Source of the DNA: an uncultured Erysipelotrichaceae bacterium
GTDB taxonomy: Bacteria > Bacillota_I > Bacilli_A > RF39 > UBA660
Direction: 5' to 3'
Length of the DNA stretch: 64,000 bases
NCBI GenBank assembly: GCA_902791625.1
Contig: CADAWN010000012.1
Span: 23,832 to 87,831 of the forward strand
Part shown: positions 19,273 to 28,910 of the stretch, piece by piece
Position numbering within the stretch: position 1 is the stretch's first letter
Layout: every line of letters starts with the position of its first letter
Program-made: the position numbers and the translations under genes
Notes under the pieces: generated by a model
What the model was told of the DNA's origin: nothing
Seen by the model: the letters and a program-made list of their open reading frames with translations, nothing else
Database searches by the model: none

Positions 19273-20848
19273 TTATGATGGAACTATATTTCAAGATGAA
19301 GAAACAACAAAAAATAATATTTTAGCTATTAATAAATTTAGAAAAAAGCATGTGTTTTCTATTGCGACGGGAAGAAGTTATGATAGCTTTAAAAAAGCAA
19401 TAGATGAGTTTAATATTAAATGTGACTTTTATATTTTAAACTATGGAGCTGAAATACTAGATAGTAAATTTAACTTAATTAACTCTATAACATTAAAAGA
19501 AGAAGAGTTAGATGAAATAGAAGAATTCTTTGAAAAAAAGAATTGTAAACTAGAGTATTGCTTAGAAAAAGAAAGCGTTGATAAAAGAAAGAGTTGTGTT
19601 TATAAAGTAATAGTTAAATATAAAAAGAAAGAAGATTTATTAAAAGATTATAAAGTATTTTCTAAGAATTCTAAATATAACTTATTTATTCTTAAAAATC
19701 ATCCACATTTAGAAATAGTACCTAAAAGTGTTAATAAAAGTTATGCGGTTGACTTTGTTAGTAGGTATGCAGATGTTTATGATATTAACGTAATAGGTGA
19801 TAGTGAAAGTGATATAGATATGGTTAAGAAATATAGTGGATCATCTGTCAAAAGTAATTGTTTAGAATTAGAAAAAGTATCACGTAAAACATATCTAGAA
19901 TTTAGTGATTATGTTAATGAGTTATTAAAAGAAAATAAAGTTAAGAATATAGCTATTATTTATAATCCAGAAAGTGGTAAACATAATAATGGTAAATTTA
20001 TAAAGTATGTCTTAAAATTAATGGAAGAACATAATTATAATGGTATGTTTTGTCCAACTCAAAGAAAGGCAGATGCTACTGAAATAATAAAACATTTACC
20101 AGAAGACTTAGATATAGTTTTAGTTGCTGGAGGAGACGGAACACTTAACGAAGCTATTAATGGTAATTGTATGAGAAAAAATAGACTTGCAATTGCTTAT
20201 ATTCCTTTTGGTACAACTAATGATGTTGGTAAGATGTATGGTTTTACTAAAAACTATATAAAAGATTTAGAAGTAATATTTAAACAAATTGATGTTTGTT
20301 ACATTAATGAAAAAGCATTTGTATATGTAGCTTGTGCAGGAAACTATATGAATGTAAGTTATGATACTCCAAGAAGACTTAAGAAAAGATATGGAAAAAT
20401 GGGTTATGCAATATATGCTTTAAAACAGATTAGAAAGAAAGTTAAGTCATATGATTTAAAATATAAAGTTAATGGTATAGAAAAAGAAGGTAATTATAGT
20501 TTTATGTTTATTACTAATACAAGTCGTATAGCAGGACAAAATGGAATATATAAAGATGTAAAGTTAGATGACAGAATGTTTGAAGTAGTATTCGCAAAAG
20601 CAAAAAAGAGAAAAGAAATGGTAAGAATACTATATTTACTTAAAACACATGATTTAGAAGATATTAAAGAAATAGAATATTACAAGACAAATAAGATTGA
20701 AATAGAGTTTACAGGTGAAATACCAGTATGGTGTTTAGATGGTGAAAAACATGATGTAAATGATAAAAAATATACCTTTACAGTAGATTATGGTACTAAA
20801 ATGTTAATGCCAAAGAAGAATATTGACAAATTATTTGAAAAAAAATAA
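19250..20848 (+). CDS. Fusion of HAD (Cof-type) phosphatase and diacylglycerol kinase-type lipid kinase
   Basis: 532 residues. The start is ATG 19250 because GAAGAGG lies upstream; a TTG at 19232 also opens the frame. Residues 1 to about 225 form a HAD hydrolase of the Cof/IIB type: SDYDGT with D8 and D10, an ATGRS motif, and GDSESDIDM as motif IV. Residues about 230-532 form a DagK/YegS-type lipid kinase: IIYNPESGK, then GGDGTLNEAI (GGDGT 294-298), then FGTTNDVGK. Both active sites look intact. Free-standing DgkB phosphorylates diacylglycerol in phospholipid recycling. Joining it to a phosphatase could couple opposing steps on one lipid or process a cytosolic phosphate. I cannot name the substrates. 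It overlaps the upstream membrane gene. Confidence 0.88.
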   Translation: MKKILISDYDGTIFQDEETTKNNILAINKFRKKHVFSIATGRSYDSFKKAIDEFNIKCDFYILNYGAEILDSKFNLINSITLKEEELDEIEEFFEKKNCKLEYCLEKESVDKRKSCVYKVIVKYKKKEDLLKDYKVFSKNSKYNLFILKNHPHLEIVPKSVNKSYAVDFVSRYADVYDINVIGDSESDIDMVKKYSGSSVKSNCLELEKVSRKTYLEFSDYVNELLKENKVKNIAIIYNPESGKHNNGKFIKYVLKLMEEHNYNGMFCPTQRKADATEIIKHLPEDLDIVLVAGGDGTLNEAINGNCMRKNRLAIAYIPFGTTNDVGKMYGFTKNYIKDLEVIFKQIDVCYINEKAFVYVACAGNYMNVSYDTPRRLKKRYGKMGYAIYALKQIRKKVKSYDLKYKVNGIEKEGNYSFMFITNTSRIAGQNGIYKDVKLDDRMFEVVFAKAKKRKEMVRILYLLKTHDLEDIKEIEYYKTNKIEIEFTGEIPVWCLDGEKHDVNDKKYTFTVDYGTKMLMPKKNIDKLFEKK

Positions 20849-20925
20849 GTGTAAAGTACTTTTCTATCAAAAAATATTATGTTATAATAAAGTATAGTTA
20901 AATAAAATAATAGGAGGCTAATTAT

Positions 20926-21366
20926 ATGGCATTTGAAAAATTTAAAAATATGTTAGGTGGAGGAGACAAAGAAGAAGAGGAAGTAACTTCACCAGATGAA
21001 GAATTTTATTCTGAAACAAGAGAAGAATATACTCAAGAAAATGGACCTGCTGGATCTAGAATGTTATTATTAGAACCACGTGCATATTCTGAATCACAAC
21101 AAGTTGCAGACTATCTTAAAGGAAGAAATGCAGTTGTTGTAAACCTAAAAAGAGTAACACCAGATCAAGCTAAGAGAATAGTTGATTTCTTAAGCGGTAC
21201 ACTTTATGCAATCGGAGGAGGACTTCAAAAATTAGGTGGAGGAGTATTCTTATGTACACCTAATAACGTAAATGTTGAAGGAAAAATCTCAGATGAGAAA
21301 GATGCTCCTGCAAAAGGAAAATCTAAAGCAAAAGAAGAAGAAGACTCAGACGAATTTAATTGGTAA
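20926..21366 (+). CDS. sepF: Cell division protein SepF
   Basis: 146 residues after an AGGAGG site, with a TATAAT upstream near 20883. The N-terminal amphipathic helix ([12 protein letters not shown]) binds membrane, an acidic linker follows, and the core has [20 protein letters not shown] and the glycine-rich [20 protein letters not shown] typical of SepF. The protein tethers and bundles FtsZ at mid-cell. It is followed by divIVA, the usual division neighbourhood in Firmicutes, although here the ylm genes are missing. Confidence 0.95.
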   Translation: MAFEKFKNMLGGGDKEEEEVTSPDEEFYSETREEYTQENGPAGSRMLLLEPRAYSESQQVADYLKGRNAVVVNLKRVTPDQAKRIVDFLSGTLYAIGGGLQKLGGGVFLCTPNNVNVEGKISDEKDAPAKGKSKAKEEEDSDEFNW

Positions 21367-21400
21367 AAAAATATAAATTAAATATCCAGAGGTGATGGAG

Positions 21401-21853
21401 TTGGAAAAATTTAATTATGAAGCAAATGGTTATAACAGAAAAGAAGTAAATCAGTTTGTTAGTGATGTTATCGACCAAACTTCTGGATTAGTTAATAAAT
21501 ATATTGAACAAAAAGAAACAATAAAGAATCAAAAAAAAGATATAGTTAATCTAAAATTAGAGTTAGATCGTTATAAAACTCTAGAAAGTAATTTAAAAGA
21601 TCAAATACTTAGAAGTGAAAGAAATGCTGAACAAATTAAGATACATGCTAAAGAAGAAGCAAATATGATTATAATGGATGCTAAAAGTAGTGCAAGTAGA
21701 ATAGTTAATGAAGCATTGATTAAAGCTGAAGAAGTAGAAATGAAAACTAGAATTGCAGCTAGAAATTTAAAAATATTTAAACAAAAACTTAAAATAGTAG
21801 TTGAACAACAAAAAGCAATTGTTGATGAAATTGATGATATTGAGATAATATAA
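21401..21853 (+). CDS. divIVA: DivIVA-family protein (TTG start)
   Basis: 150 residues. In-frame GTG 21392 and ATG 21395 lie within or against the AGAGGTGAT ribosome site, whereas TTG 21401 has correct spacing and yields the classic N-terminus EKFNYEANGYNRKEVNQFV. That N-terminus is the curved-membrane-binding domain, followed by a long coiled coil (about 40-145). The family marks poles and septa and recruits division or wall-growth proteins. It sits just behind sepF and ahead of a strong terminator. Confidence 0.92.
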   Translation: MEKFNYEANGYNRKEVNQFVSDVIDQTSGLVNKYIEQKETIKNQKKDIVNLKLELDRYKTLESNLKDQILRSERNAEQIKIHAKEEANMIIMDAKSSASRIVNEALIKAEEVEMKTRIAARNLKIFKQKLKIVVEQQKAIVDEIDDIEII

Positions 21854-21854
21854 A

Positions 21855-21886
21855 GTATTTTCAAGGAAAACTTGAAAATATTTTTC
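21855..21886 (+). terminator. Rho-independent terminator of sepF-divIVA
   Basis: 10-bp stem TATTTTCAAG/CTTGAAAATA with a GAAAA loop and T tail. Confidence 0.9.
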
Positions 21887-21915
21887 TTGAAAAAGAAATA
21901 TCTATGTGATATAAC
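21887..21915 (+). promoter_or_regulatory. Promoter of the ileS T-box leader
   Basis: TTGAAA and TATAAC are spaced by 17 bases, with TG one base before the -10 (extended -10). Confidence 0.75.
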
Positions 21916-22130
21916 ATTATTAGTAACGCAAAGGCGAAAGACGAAAATAAATGAAGATTTATAGAGAACTCTAGTTTGGTGGAATAGAGTAATTAGTAAT
22001 TTATTTTAGATCACTTTCAAGTGCCCTTTATGGATAAGATAAAGGCGGGTAATACACGTTAAGTATAATGAGTAAATAAAAGGTGGTACCGCGAGTATAA
22101 CTCGTCCTTGGGTAACCATCTTTTTTTGTT
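21916..22130 (+). promoter_or_regulatory. T-box riboswitch (isoleucine) upstream of ileS
   Basis: The core T-box AAGGTGGTACCGCG lies at about 22079-22093. It is followed by a terminator in which GGTAACCATC pairs back to GGTGGTACC and ends in seven T (about 22120-22127). Stem I contains AGAGAACTCTAG and GGTGGAATAGAG, as in the usual distal loop structure. ATC at 22010-22012 is the best candidate specifier codon and matches Ile. Uncharged tRNA-Ile should favour antitermination. This also accounts for the approximately 290-base stretch without a gene. Confidence 0.9.
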
Positions 22131-22143
22131 AGGAGGAATAATT

Positions 22144-25100
22144 ATGAAATTTGAAAAACTTAGTGAAGGAAAAGTATCAGTAGTAGAAAAACAAATCTCT
22201 AAAAAATGGGGAGGAGTATATGATATCTTAAATAAAACAATAGATTATAGAAAAGATGCTCCTAAATTTGTTTTCTATGATGGACCAGCTACAGCTAATG
22301 GATTTCCAGGACTTCATCATATGATGGCTAAATTCTTAAAAGATTCATTCTGTAAATATCAAACTATGAAAGGTCATAAAGTACTACGTAAAGTAGGATG
22401 GGATACACATGGATTACCAGTAGAATTACAAGTAGAAAAAGAATTAGGATTCTCAGGTAAAAAAGATATTGAAAAATATGGTATTGAAGCATTTAATAAA
22501 GAATGTCGTAATATCGTATGGAAAAATGAAGAAGCGTTTACACGTCTTACAGAAGAAATGGGACAATTTATTGATCTTAAAAATCCATATGTTACTTATG
22601 ATAATAATTATATTGAAACAGAATGGTGGATACTTCAAAAATTCTTTGAAGAAGGATTATTCTATGAAGGAAGTAAAATTCTTCCATATTGTCCAAGATG
22701 TGGTACAGGACTTGCTTCACATGAAGTTGCTCAAGGATATGAAGATATGGCTGCTAATACAGTAATCGTACCATTTAAGAAAAAAGATGAAGATTGTTAC
22801 TTTTTAGTATGGACAACAACTCCATGGACATTAAGTAGTAATGTTGCTTTATGTGTTAATCCAAATGAAAAGTATGCTAAAGTTAAATCAAAAGATAATA
22901 CATTTATTTTAGCTGAAAAATTAGTTACTAAAGTATTTGATACAGAGACAGAAGTATTAGAAGAATATCTAGGTAAAGATTTAGAATATACTGAATATGA
23001 ACAATTAATTCCTGATTATAAATTAGATGGAAAAGCATTCTTTGTTACTTGTGCTGATTATGTAACTATGGAAGATGGTACTGGTATTGTTCATATCGCA
23101 CCTGCTTTTGGTGAAGATGATGCACAAGTTGGTAAACAATATAAATTACCTTATCTTAATCCAGTAGGAGAAGATGGAAAATATAAAGAAGGTACTTGGA
23201 AAGGTATGTTAGTATTTGATGCTGACTTAGAAGTTATTAAATACTTAAAAGATGTCATACACCACTTATTTATTATTCTAAACCAAGTTTCTATATTGAA
23301 ACTACTAAGTTAAAAGATAAAATAATAGCAGCTAATAAAACAGTTAATTGGCATCCAGAATTTGTTGGAGAAAAAAGATTTGGTAACTGGCTTGAAAATA
23401 TGAAAGACTGGGCTATATCTAGAAATAGATATTGGGGTACACCACTTCCTTTATGGAGATGTAGCTGTGGACATATGGAAATGATAGGTTCACGTAAAGA
23501 ATTAGTAGAAAAAGCTATAGAAGATATAGATAAAAATATTGATTTACATAGACCATATGTAGATGATATTCATATTAAATGTCCAGATTGTGGTAAAGAA
23601 ATGAGCCGTGTAACAGATGTAATTGACTGTTGGTTTGATTCAGGATCAATGCCTTTTGCTCAATATCATTATCCATTTGAAAATAAAGAATTATGGGAAG
23701 AACAATTCCCTGCAGACTTTATTGCTGAAGGAATAGATCAAACTAGAGGATGGTTCTATACACTTCTTGTAATATCTGTATTTGTAACAGGAAAAGCACC
23801 ATATAAGAATGTACTTGTTAATGACTTGTTATTAGATAAATTTGGTAAGAAGATGTCTAAATCTAAAGGTAATATAGTTGAACCATTTACAACAATAGAA
23901 GAATATGGAGCTGATACTGTAAGATTCTATTTACCTTATGTTTCACCTGTATGGACACCTTTAAGATTCGATAGTGAAGGATTAAAAGAAATTTATTCTA
24001 AATATATATCTACATTTAAAAATGCTTATTCATTCTTTGAAATGTATGCAAATGCAGATAATATTGATCCAAGAGAATATTTTATTGAACAAGCTGATAG
24101 AGAACTTATTGATAAATGGTTACTATCTAAATTAAATAAATTAGTTAAAACAGTAACTGAAGGTTATGAAGAATATGATTTAAATAAAGTAGTTAGAGCT
24201 ATTATTCCATTCTTAAATGATGATCTTTCTAACTGGTATATTAGATCTAATAGAAGAAGATTCTGGGATAGTGAATTATCAGAAAGTAAAAAAGCAGTAT
24301 ACTTAACTACTTATGAAGTATTAGTTACTTTAGCTAAATTAACCGCACCAATCACACCATTTATTTCAGATGAAATTTATACCAAATTAACAGGTGAAGA
24401 AAGTGTACATCTTGCAGATTTCCCTAGTGTAAAAGTAAAACTTATTAACGATAAGATTGAAGAAAAAATGGATTTAGTAAGAGATATTTGTAGTCTAGGA
24501 AGAGATGCTAGAGAAAGTGCTAATATTAAGGTTAGACAACCAATTAGTGAAGTAATTATTGATAGTAGTGTAAAAGATATTATTGGAGACTTAGATTCTA
24601 TAATTAAAGAAGAATTAAATGTTAAAGAAATAAGTTATAAGAGTGATATGACTGATTACTTAAAATATAGCCTAAAACCTAACTTTAAAGTATTAGGTAA
24701 AGAGTTAGGACCTAAAGTAAAACTACTTGGAGAAGTTCTATCTAAATTATCAAGCCCTGATTGTTATAAAGCATATAATGATTTATTAACTGTTAAATTA
24801 GATGGAGAAGACTTTACATTAGATCGTGAAAATACAATTTTATCTATGGAAGTAAAAGATGGTTATACTGCATCAAGTAATAGTAATATATGTGTAGTTC
24901 TTAATACTAACTTAACAGAAAACTTAATTCTAGAAGGTCTTGCTCGTGAAATGGTAAGAACAGTTCAAAGCTTACGTAAAGAAGCTGACTTTGTAATAAC
25001 TGATCATATTAAAGTTTATTATAAAGGGGATAACGATATAGATGATATGTTAAAAGAATTTAATGAATATGTTAAGAATGAAACTCTTGCAGAAGAAATA

Positions 25101-25175
25101 GTTAAAAAAGATGTTAAGAGTCCTGATTATGATTTAAATGGTCATAGTGTTAAAATAGAAGTAGAAAGAATTTAA
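22144..25175 (+). pseudogene. ileS: Isoleucyl-tRNA synthetase, interrupted by an internal deletion/frameshift
   Basis: The start is ATG 22144 (AGGAGG upstream), not the longer frame from 22108 that runs through the T-box terminator. Frame 1 runs to 23313, but homology stops at KYLKD (about 23253). It resumes in another frame at 23259 (TPLIYYSKPSF) and continues to 25175. About 20 residues that normally lead to HSYPHCWRC are absent, so roughly 60 bases appear lost with a shift. Present motifs: GLHH at residues 56-59 where HxGH is expected, the editing domain, SRNRYWGTPLP, KMSKS and the C-terminal tRNA-binding part. It is an IleRS2-like enzyme. As drawn it would not make a full enzyme, which is surprising for an essential gene, so an assembly error is plausible. 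Confidence 0.88.
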
Positions 25176-25201
25176 TATAATTATAGGGAGGAAGGTTAAT
25201 T

Positions 25202-26365
25202 ATGGATCAAATAAAAGTAGAATTAATACCTAGTGATTATTCAAAAGAAGATAATACACTTAATGTAGAAAAAGTAATAAGTGCAGCTGGTCACTATGCA
25301 GGTGTATGTTATGAAGAAGAGGGATTAAATAAATTATTAAAAGAAGACCCAGAAAAGACAGAAAAACGTGCAATGAGAGCTTTAAAGCAATGTCATCATA
25401 GTGTCTTTGGTCATACTCATATAACATTAAATATAGAAAATATTCCTAAGATTTTAGCAATGATTCTAAATAATGAAAAAGAGTATAATACAAGTGAAAA
25501 ATCAGCTCGTTATACACCAGTTGTAAGAACTGATAATAGTATTATTACTAAAACTGAAGAAGAACTTTATAATAAATGGATGGATATTTTTACAGATAAA
25601 ATAATAGAAGAGTATCCAGATAGTTTTACCTCATTTAAAATTAAGACATTATCTCAAGAAAATGCTAGATATTTAGTAACAACATTTATGCCTACTAAAA
25701 TGGTATATACAACATCTATAAGACAAATAAACTATATAGTTTCTTGGATGTTTAAATATATTAATGAAAATGGTTATAAAGATGAGTTTAATAATAAATT
25801 ATGTGATTCAATGATGGATTTTATATTTGAACTTGAAAGACTACATATAGTGATAGATGGGTTACTTACGAATGATAAAAATAGAAGTTTATCTTTATTT
25901 GGAAAAGATTTAGATAAAAAAGAAATTCATTATGGAGATAATTATTCAATTTTATATAAAGCATCTTTTGCAAGTGTTGCTCAAGCAAATAGACACAGAA
26001 GTATTTCATATCAAATTGAGATGGTCAATGAGAATAATAAAGAGTATTTTGTTCCTCCTATATTAGAAGATAATGATTCATTAGTTAATGAGTGGCTTAC
26101 TGATATGGAAAAAGTAAAGGATGTTATTCCTCAAGGAGAACTTGTTAAAGTTTATGAATGTGATTCATTTGATAATTTAATTTCAAAAGCAAAAGAAAGA
26201 TTATGTACACATGCTCAACTTGAAATTATGAGACAAACTAGAAAAACATTAGAAGAGTATTACAACAATTTAAGTCCTAATTGTTCATTGACTAAAGAAG
26301 ATATTAAAAAGTATCTAAAAGGAGCAAGATGTACTTTCTCAGATTATAATTGTAATAGTGATTGA
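25202..26365 (+). CDS. ThyX-like flavin-dependent thymidylate synthase family protein
   Basis: 387 residues after GGGAGGAAGG, 27 bases behind ileS. Features of the ThyX fold: HHSVFGHTHITL near residues 70-80, KSARYTPV, and RHRSISYQ with the RHR triad at 264-266 matching the ThyX signature RHRxxS. Members convert dUMP to dTMP using FAD and methylene-tetrahydrofolate. The protein is longer than classical ThyX (220-250 residues) because of inserted helices, so it belongs to a divergent branch and the activity is probable rather than certain. Confidence 0.75.
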   Translation: MDQIKVELIPSDYSKEDNTLNVEKVISAAGHYAGVCYEEEGLNKLLKEDPEKTEKRAMRALKQCHHSVFGHTHITLNIENIPKILAMILNNEKEYNTSEKSARYTPVVRTDNSIITKTEEELYNKWMDIFTDKIIEEYPDSFTSFKIKTLSQENARYLVTTFMPTKMVYTTSIRQINYIVSWMFKYINENGYKDEFNNKLCDSMMDFIFELERLHIVIDGLLTNDKNRSLSLFGKDLDKKEIHYGDNYSILYKASFASVAQANRHRSISYQIEMVNENNKEYFVPPILEDNDSLVNEWLTDMEKVKDVIPQGELVKVYECDSFDNLISKAKERLCTHAQLEIMRQTRKTLEEYYNNLSPNCSLTKEDIKKYLKGARCTFSDYNCNSD

Positions 26366-26394
26366 AAAGAAAAATTTAAGTTTTTCTTTTTTTT
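26365..26394 (+). terminator. Rho-independent terminator
   Basis: 10-bp AAAAGAAAAA/TTTTTCTTTT stem with a TTTAAG loop and T tail. Confidence 0.75.
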
Positions 26395-26442
26395 CGTCAA
26401 AATATTACAACTAGTTATGCATATAATTATACTGGTGATTAT

Positions 26443-26901
26443 ATGAAAATAAATTTTAAGAAGTTAATACTTATAATTTTAGGTACTATTTTAGTAGGTG
26501 GTATATTTGCAATGCTTACAATGGGTAAGAGTAGTTATAGTGATTTAAATAAACCATTTGATGTTCCTAGTATAGTATTTCCAATAGTATGGGTAATTCT
26601 CTATATTTTGATGGGAATATCTATTTATATTATTAGTGAAGATAAATATAAAGATAAGACTAAAGCATATACTTTATATATTGTTCAGTTAATAATGAAT
26701 TCACTATGGACACTTTTCTTCTTTGGATTTAACTGGTATACATTTTCTGCTATATGGATCATTCTTCTTTTGATTGCAGTAATTCTTATGATTATTAGTT
26801 TCTTTAAAATAGATAAAAAAGCAGCATATCTACAAATACCATATGTATTATGGCTATTATTCGCATTATATTTAAATGTGTCAATTGCTATTATGAATTA
26901 A
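26443..26901 (+). CDS. tspO: TspO/MBR family membrane protein
   Basis: 152 residues, five membrane helices. Family hallmarks: PFDVPSIVFPIVWVILYILMG (P-x-W-x-x-LY motif), LIMNSLWTLFFFGFNW in the third helix, and LQIPYVLWLLFALYLN in the last. Bacterial TspO proteins bind porphyrins and related tetrapyrroles and may help degrade or signal them. The start follows a GGTGATT site and the gene is monocistronic. Confidence 0.93.
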   Translation: MKINFKKLILIILGTILVGGIFAMLTMGKSSYSDLNKPFDVPSIVFPIVWVILYILMGISIYIISEDKYKDKTKAYTLYIVQLIMNSLWTLFFFGFNWYTFSAIWIILLLIAVILMIISFFKIDKKAAYLQIPYVLWLLFALYLNVSIAIMN

Positions 26902-26968
26902 TAAAAAAATATTGTGTAGTTTTATTCTAAGCATTATAATTAACTTATAATAGGAGGAGTAAAATATA

Positions 26969-27856
26969 ATGAATAATGAAGAACAAAATGTAGTTGTAGA
27001 AGAAAAACCAGTAGTAGTTGAAGAACAAAAAACAGTTGTAACACCAGAAGTTAAGAATTCAAATAATAAAGGTAACGGAGGATATAAAGCAGTAATAGTA
27101 TTATTATTACTTGTAATATTATGTGGTGTTGGATATTTTTGTTATGATAAAGGTATAATATTTAATAAAAAAGATAATAGTGAGACAAAAGAAGAAAATA
27201 AGAAAGAAAATAATAAAGAAAGAAAATTAACTGAAGAAGAAAAAGAAAAATTTAAAGAAAGAATAGAAACAATTACTAATACATTTGATATGTCTTTTCC
27301 AATAGAAGATGTTACTAAAATTAGTAATCAAGAATTATTATCTTTCGCATCTAGTAAACTAGCGAACAATAATGGTAGATTCAGTAGTGAAGAAGTAGAA
27401 AAATTAATTACAAAGTATTTTGGAAGTAATATTAAAATTACTCATGAAAATATACTATGTAGCATAGATAATGTTCCTTTCTATGATTATGATAGTACAT
27501 CAAAACAATATATCTTCCATGAGAATCATCCAGGACATGGTGGCCCAAGTAGTGTACAAGGTTATTATTATTTTGTAGATGGAAAAGTAACTAATGAAAA
27601 TAAAATAGTTATTAATTCTCATATTATTTATGGAATATATAAAGGTGATACTTGGGGACCACAAAATTCTTATTATAAGAGTGCACAAGATTCAAAAAGT
27701 GGTGAACCTATAATAGGTAAAAGAGATGGACAAGAAGATATTGAATTAACAGATGATTTATATAATAGTGTTAAAGATAAACTTCCTACTACTACATATA
27801 CATTTGAAAAAGATAAAAATGGAAATTATAATTTAATTAGTATACAAGTAAAATAG
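26969..27856 (+). CDS. Single-pass membrane protein with extracellular domain
   Basis: 295 residues after AGGAGGAG. A short acidic, Val/Glu/Lys-rich cytoplasmic tail (about 1-35) precedes one helix (KAVIVLLLLVILCGVGYFCY), a Lys/Glu linker and an outside domain of about 200 residues. I recognise no fold. The protein at 28911 has the same plan. A terminator follows. Confidence 0.7.
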   Translation: MNNEEQNVVVEEKPVVVEEQKTVVTPEVKNSNNKGNGGYKAVIVLLLLVILCGVGYFCYDKGIIFNKKDNSETKEENKKENNKERKLTEEEKEKFKERIETITNTFDMSFPIEDVTKISNQELLSFASSKLANNNGRFSSEEVEKLITKYFGSNIKITHENILCSIDNVPFYDYDSTSKQYIFHENHPGHGGPSSVQGYYYFVDGKVTNENKIVINSHIIYGIYKGDTWGPQNSYYKSAQDSKSGEPIIGKRDGQEDIELTDDLYNSVKDKLPTTTYTFEKDKNGNYNLISIQVK

Positions 27857-27880
27857 GTACTTATTATAGTACCTTTTTTT
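27855..27880 (+). terminator. Rho-independent terminator
   Basis: AGGTACT/AGTACCT stem with TATTAT loop and seven T. Confidence 0.85.
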
Positions 27881-27922
27881 ATATCCTCATACAATATAAT
27901 AAAGTAATTGAGGGGATAATTA

Positions 27923-28261
27923 ATGTATAAAAAAATAAATATTAGATGTATTACTAATTGCTATAATTATGATTTAAAAATAAGTGATATTAATAATAAT
28001 ATAGTTAATTATAAAAAAGAAGGAAGAGACATTTACACCTTTTATGCACTTAAAGATGAAATATATATTATAGATATTAAAGTTTTAAATCATACCTTTC
28101 GTGGGGTAATAAAAGTAAATGAAGATTATAAAATATTATTTAATTTAAATTTATATATTAATAATCTTCAAAATATTACCTTTTTATTAGAAGACAGGAA
28201 TTATCCTGGCTTAAAAATAGAGAAAGGAGAATTAATTTTATGGCAAAACCTTATACAATAA
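27923..28261 (+). CDS. Small beta-rich protein, paired with the next gene
   Basis: 112 residues after GAGGGGAT. No signal peptide or membrane helix; alternating hydrophobic residues suggest beta strands. The C-terminus (TFLLEDRNYPGLKIEKG, then ELILW) matches the end of the next protein (TFNLTDANYEGLTIATG, then TITL) at most positions. The next gene begins 22 bases before this stop, so the two are coupled and probably form one complex or filament. Unknown family. Confidence 0.65.
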   Translation: MYKKINIRCITNCYNYDLKISDINNNIVNYKKEGRDIYTFYALKDEIYIIDIKVLNHTFRGVIKVNEDYKILFNLNLYINNLQNITFLLEDRNYPGLKIEKGELILWQNLIQ

Positions 28262-28779
28262 ACATAGTAAATGGAACAGGACAAGCAAGTGTAGTTAATG
28301 ATAGTTATACTGTATCATCAAGTGTAGTAGGATATGATAACACTTCTATTAATCCATCTAGTATTACTATTGATGGTTCTACAACAACACAAAACTTCAC
28401 AATTGCAGCAGATGGTACGTTAACTCTACATGTAACAGAAGATGGAACAACTACTGGAACACCAGTAGTAGGAGCAACATTTAATAGAACAGATTCAGAA
28501 GGAAATATATATGGGAACGTAATTACAACAGATTCTAATGGGGACGCAGTATTTAATAATGTACCATTTGCAGAAACTGGAGCACCAATAATCTACTATA
28601 AACAAATCGCATCAGACGGGGATCATAACTTTGATAGCACTGTAAAAAACACTACTTTAACGACAAGTACTGAAACTCTACAAGTAGAAAATTCACTACC
28701 AACAACACAAACATTTAATTTAACTGATGCAAATTATGAAGGATTAACAATTGCAACAGGAACTATAACACTATCTTAG
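28240..28779 (+). CDS. Prealbumin-like (SpaA/CnaB-type) beta protein without signal peptide
   Basis: 179 residues, start ATG 28240 after AAAGGAGAA. It opens with a Thr/Ser/Val-rich beta segment. Residues about 65-155 resemble a SpaA/Cna-B prealbumin-like domain (GTPVVGATFNRTDSEGN, TTDSNGDAVFNNVPF), usually found in Gram-positive pili and adhesins. No N-terminal export signal and no sortase motif are visible, which is odd for this fold. The C-terminal motif is shared with the preceding gene. Codon choice has more C and G than its neighbours, hinting at different expression or origin. Confidence 0.75.
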   Translation: MAKPYTINIVNGTGQASVVNDSYTVSSSVVGYDNTSINPSSITIDGSTTTQNFTIAADGTLTLHVTEDGTTTGTPVVGATFNRTDSEGNIYGNVITTDSNGDAVFNNVPFAETGAPIIYYKQIASDGDHNFDSTVKNTTLTTSTETLQVENSLPTTQTFNLTDANYEGLTIATGTITLS

Positions 28780-28782
28780 TTT

Positions 28783-28806
28783 AAGACGCTATAAGCGTCT
28801 TTTTTA
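28783..28806 (+). terminator. Rho-independent terminator
   Basis: AAGACGCT/AGCGTCTT stem, ATA loop, T run. Confidence 0.9.
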
Positions 28807-28910
28807 CATAAATTTACATCAATATTAATTAAAATAAACATAAAATGACACAAATCTAATAACGAAGTGTTATTATATTTATAGTGTATTACTAATAATT
28901 GGAGGATAAT

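Noticed and set aside
22108..22143. Longer N-terminus for ileS
   Set aside because: It would read through the T-box terminator; ATG 22144 has its own AGGAGG.
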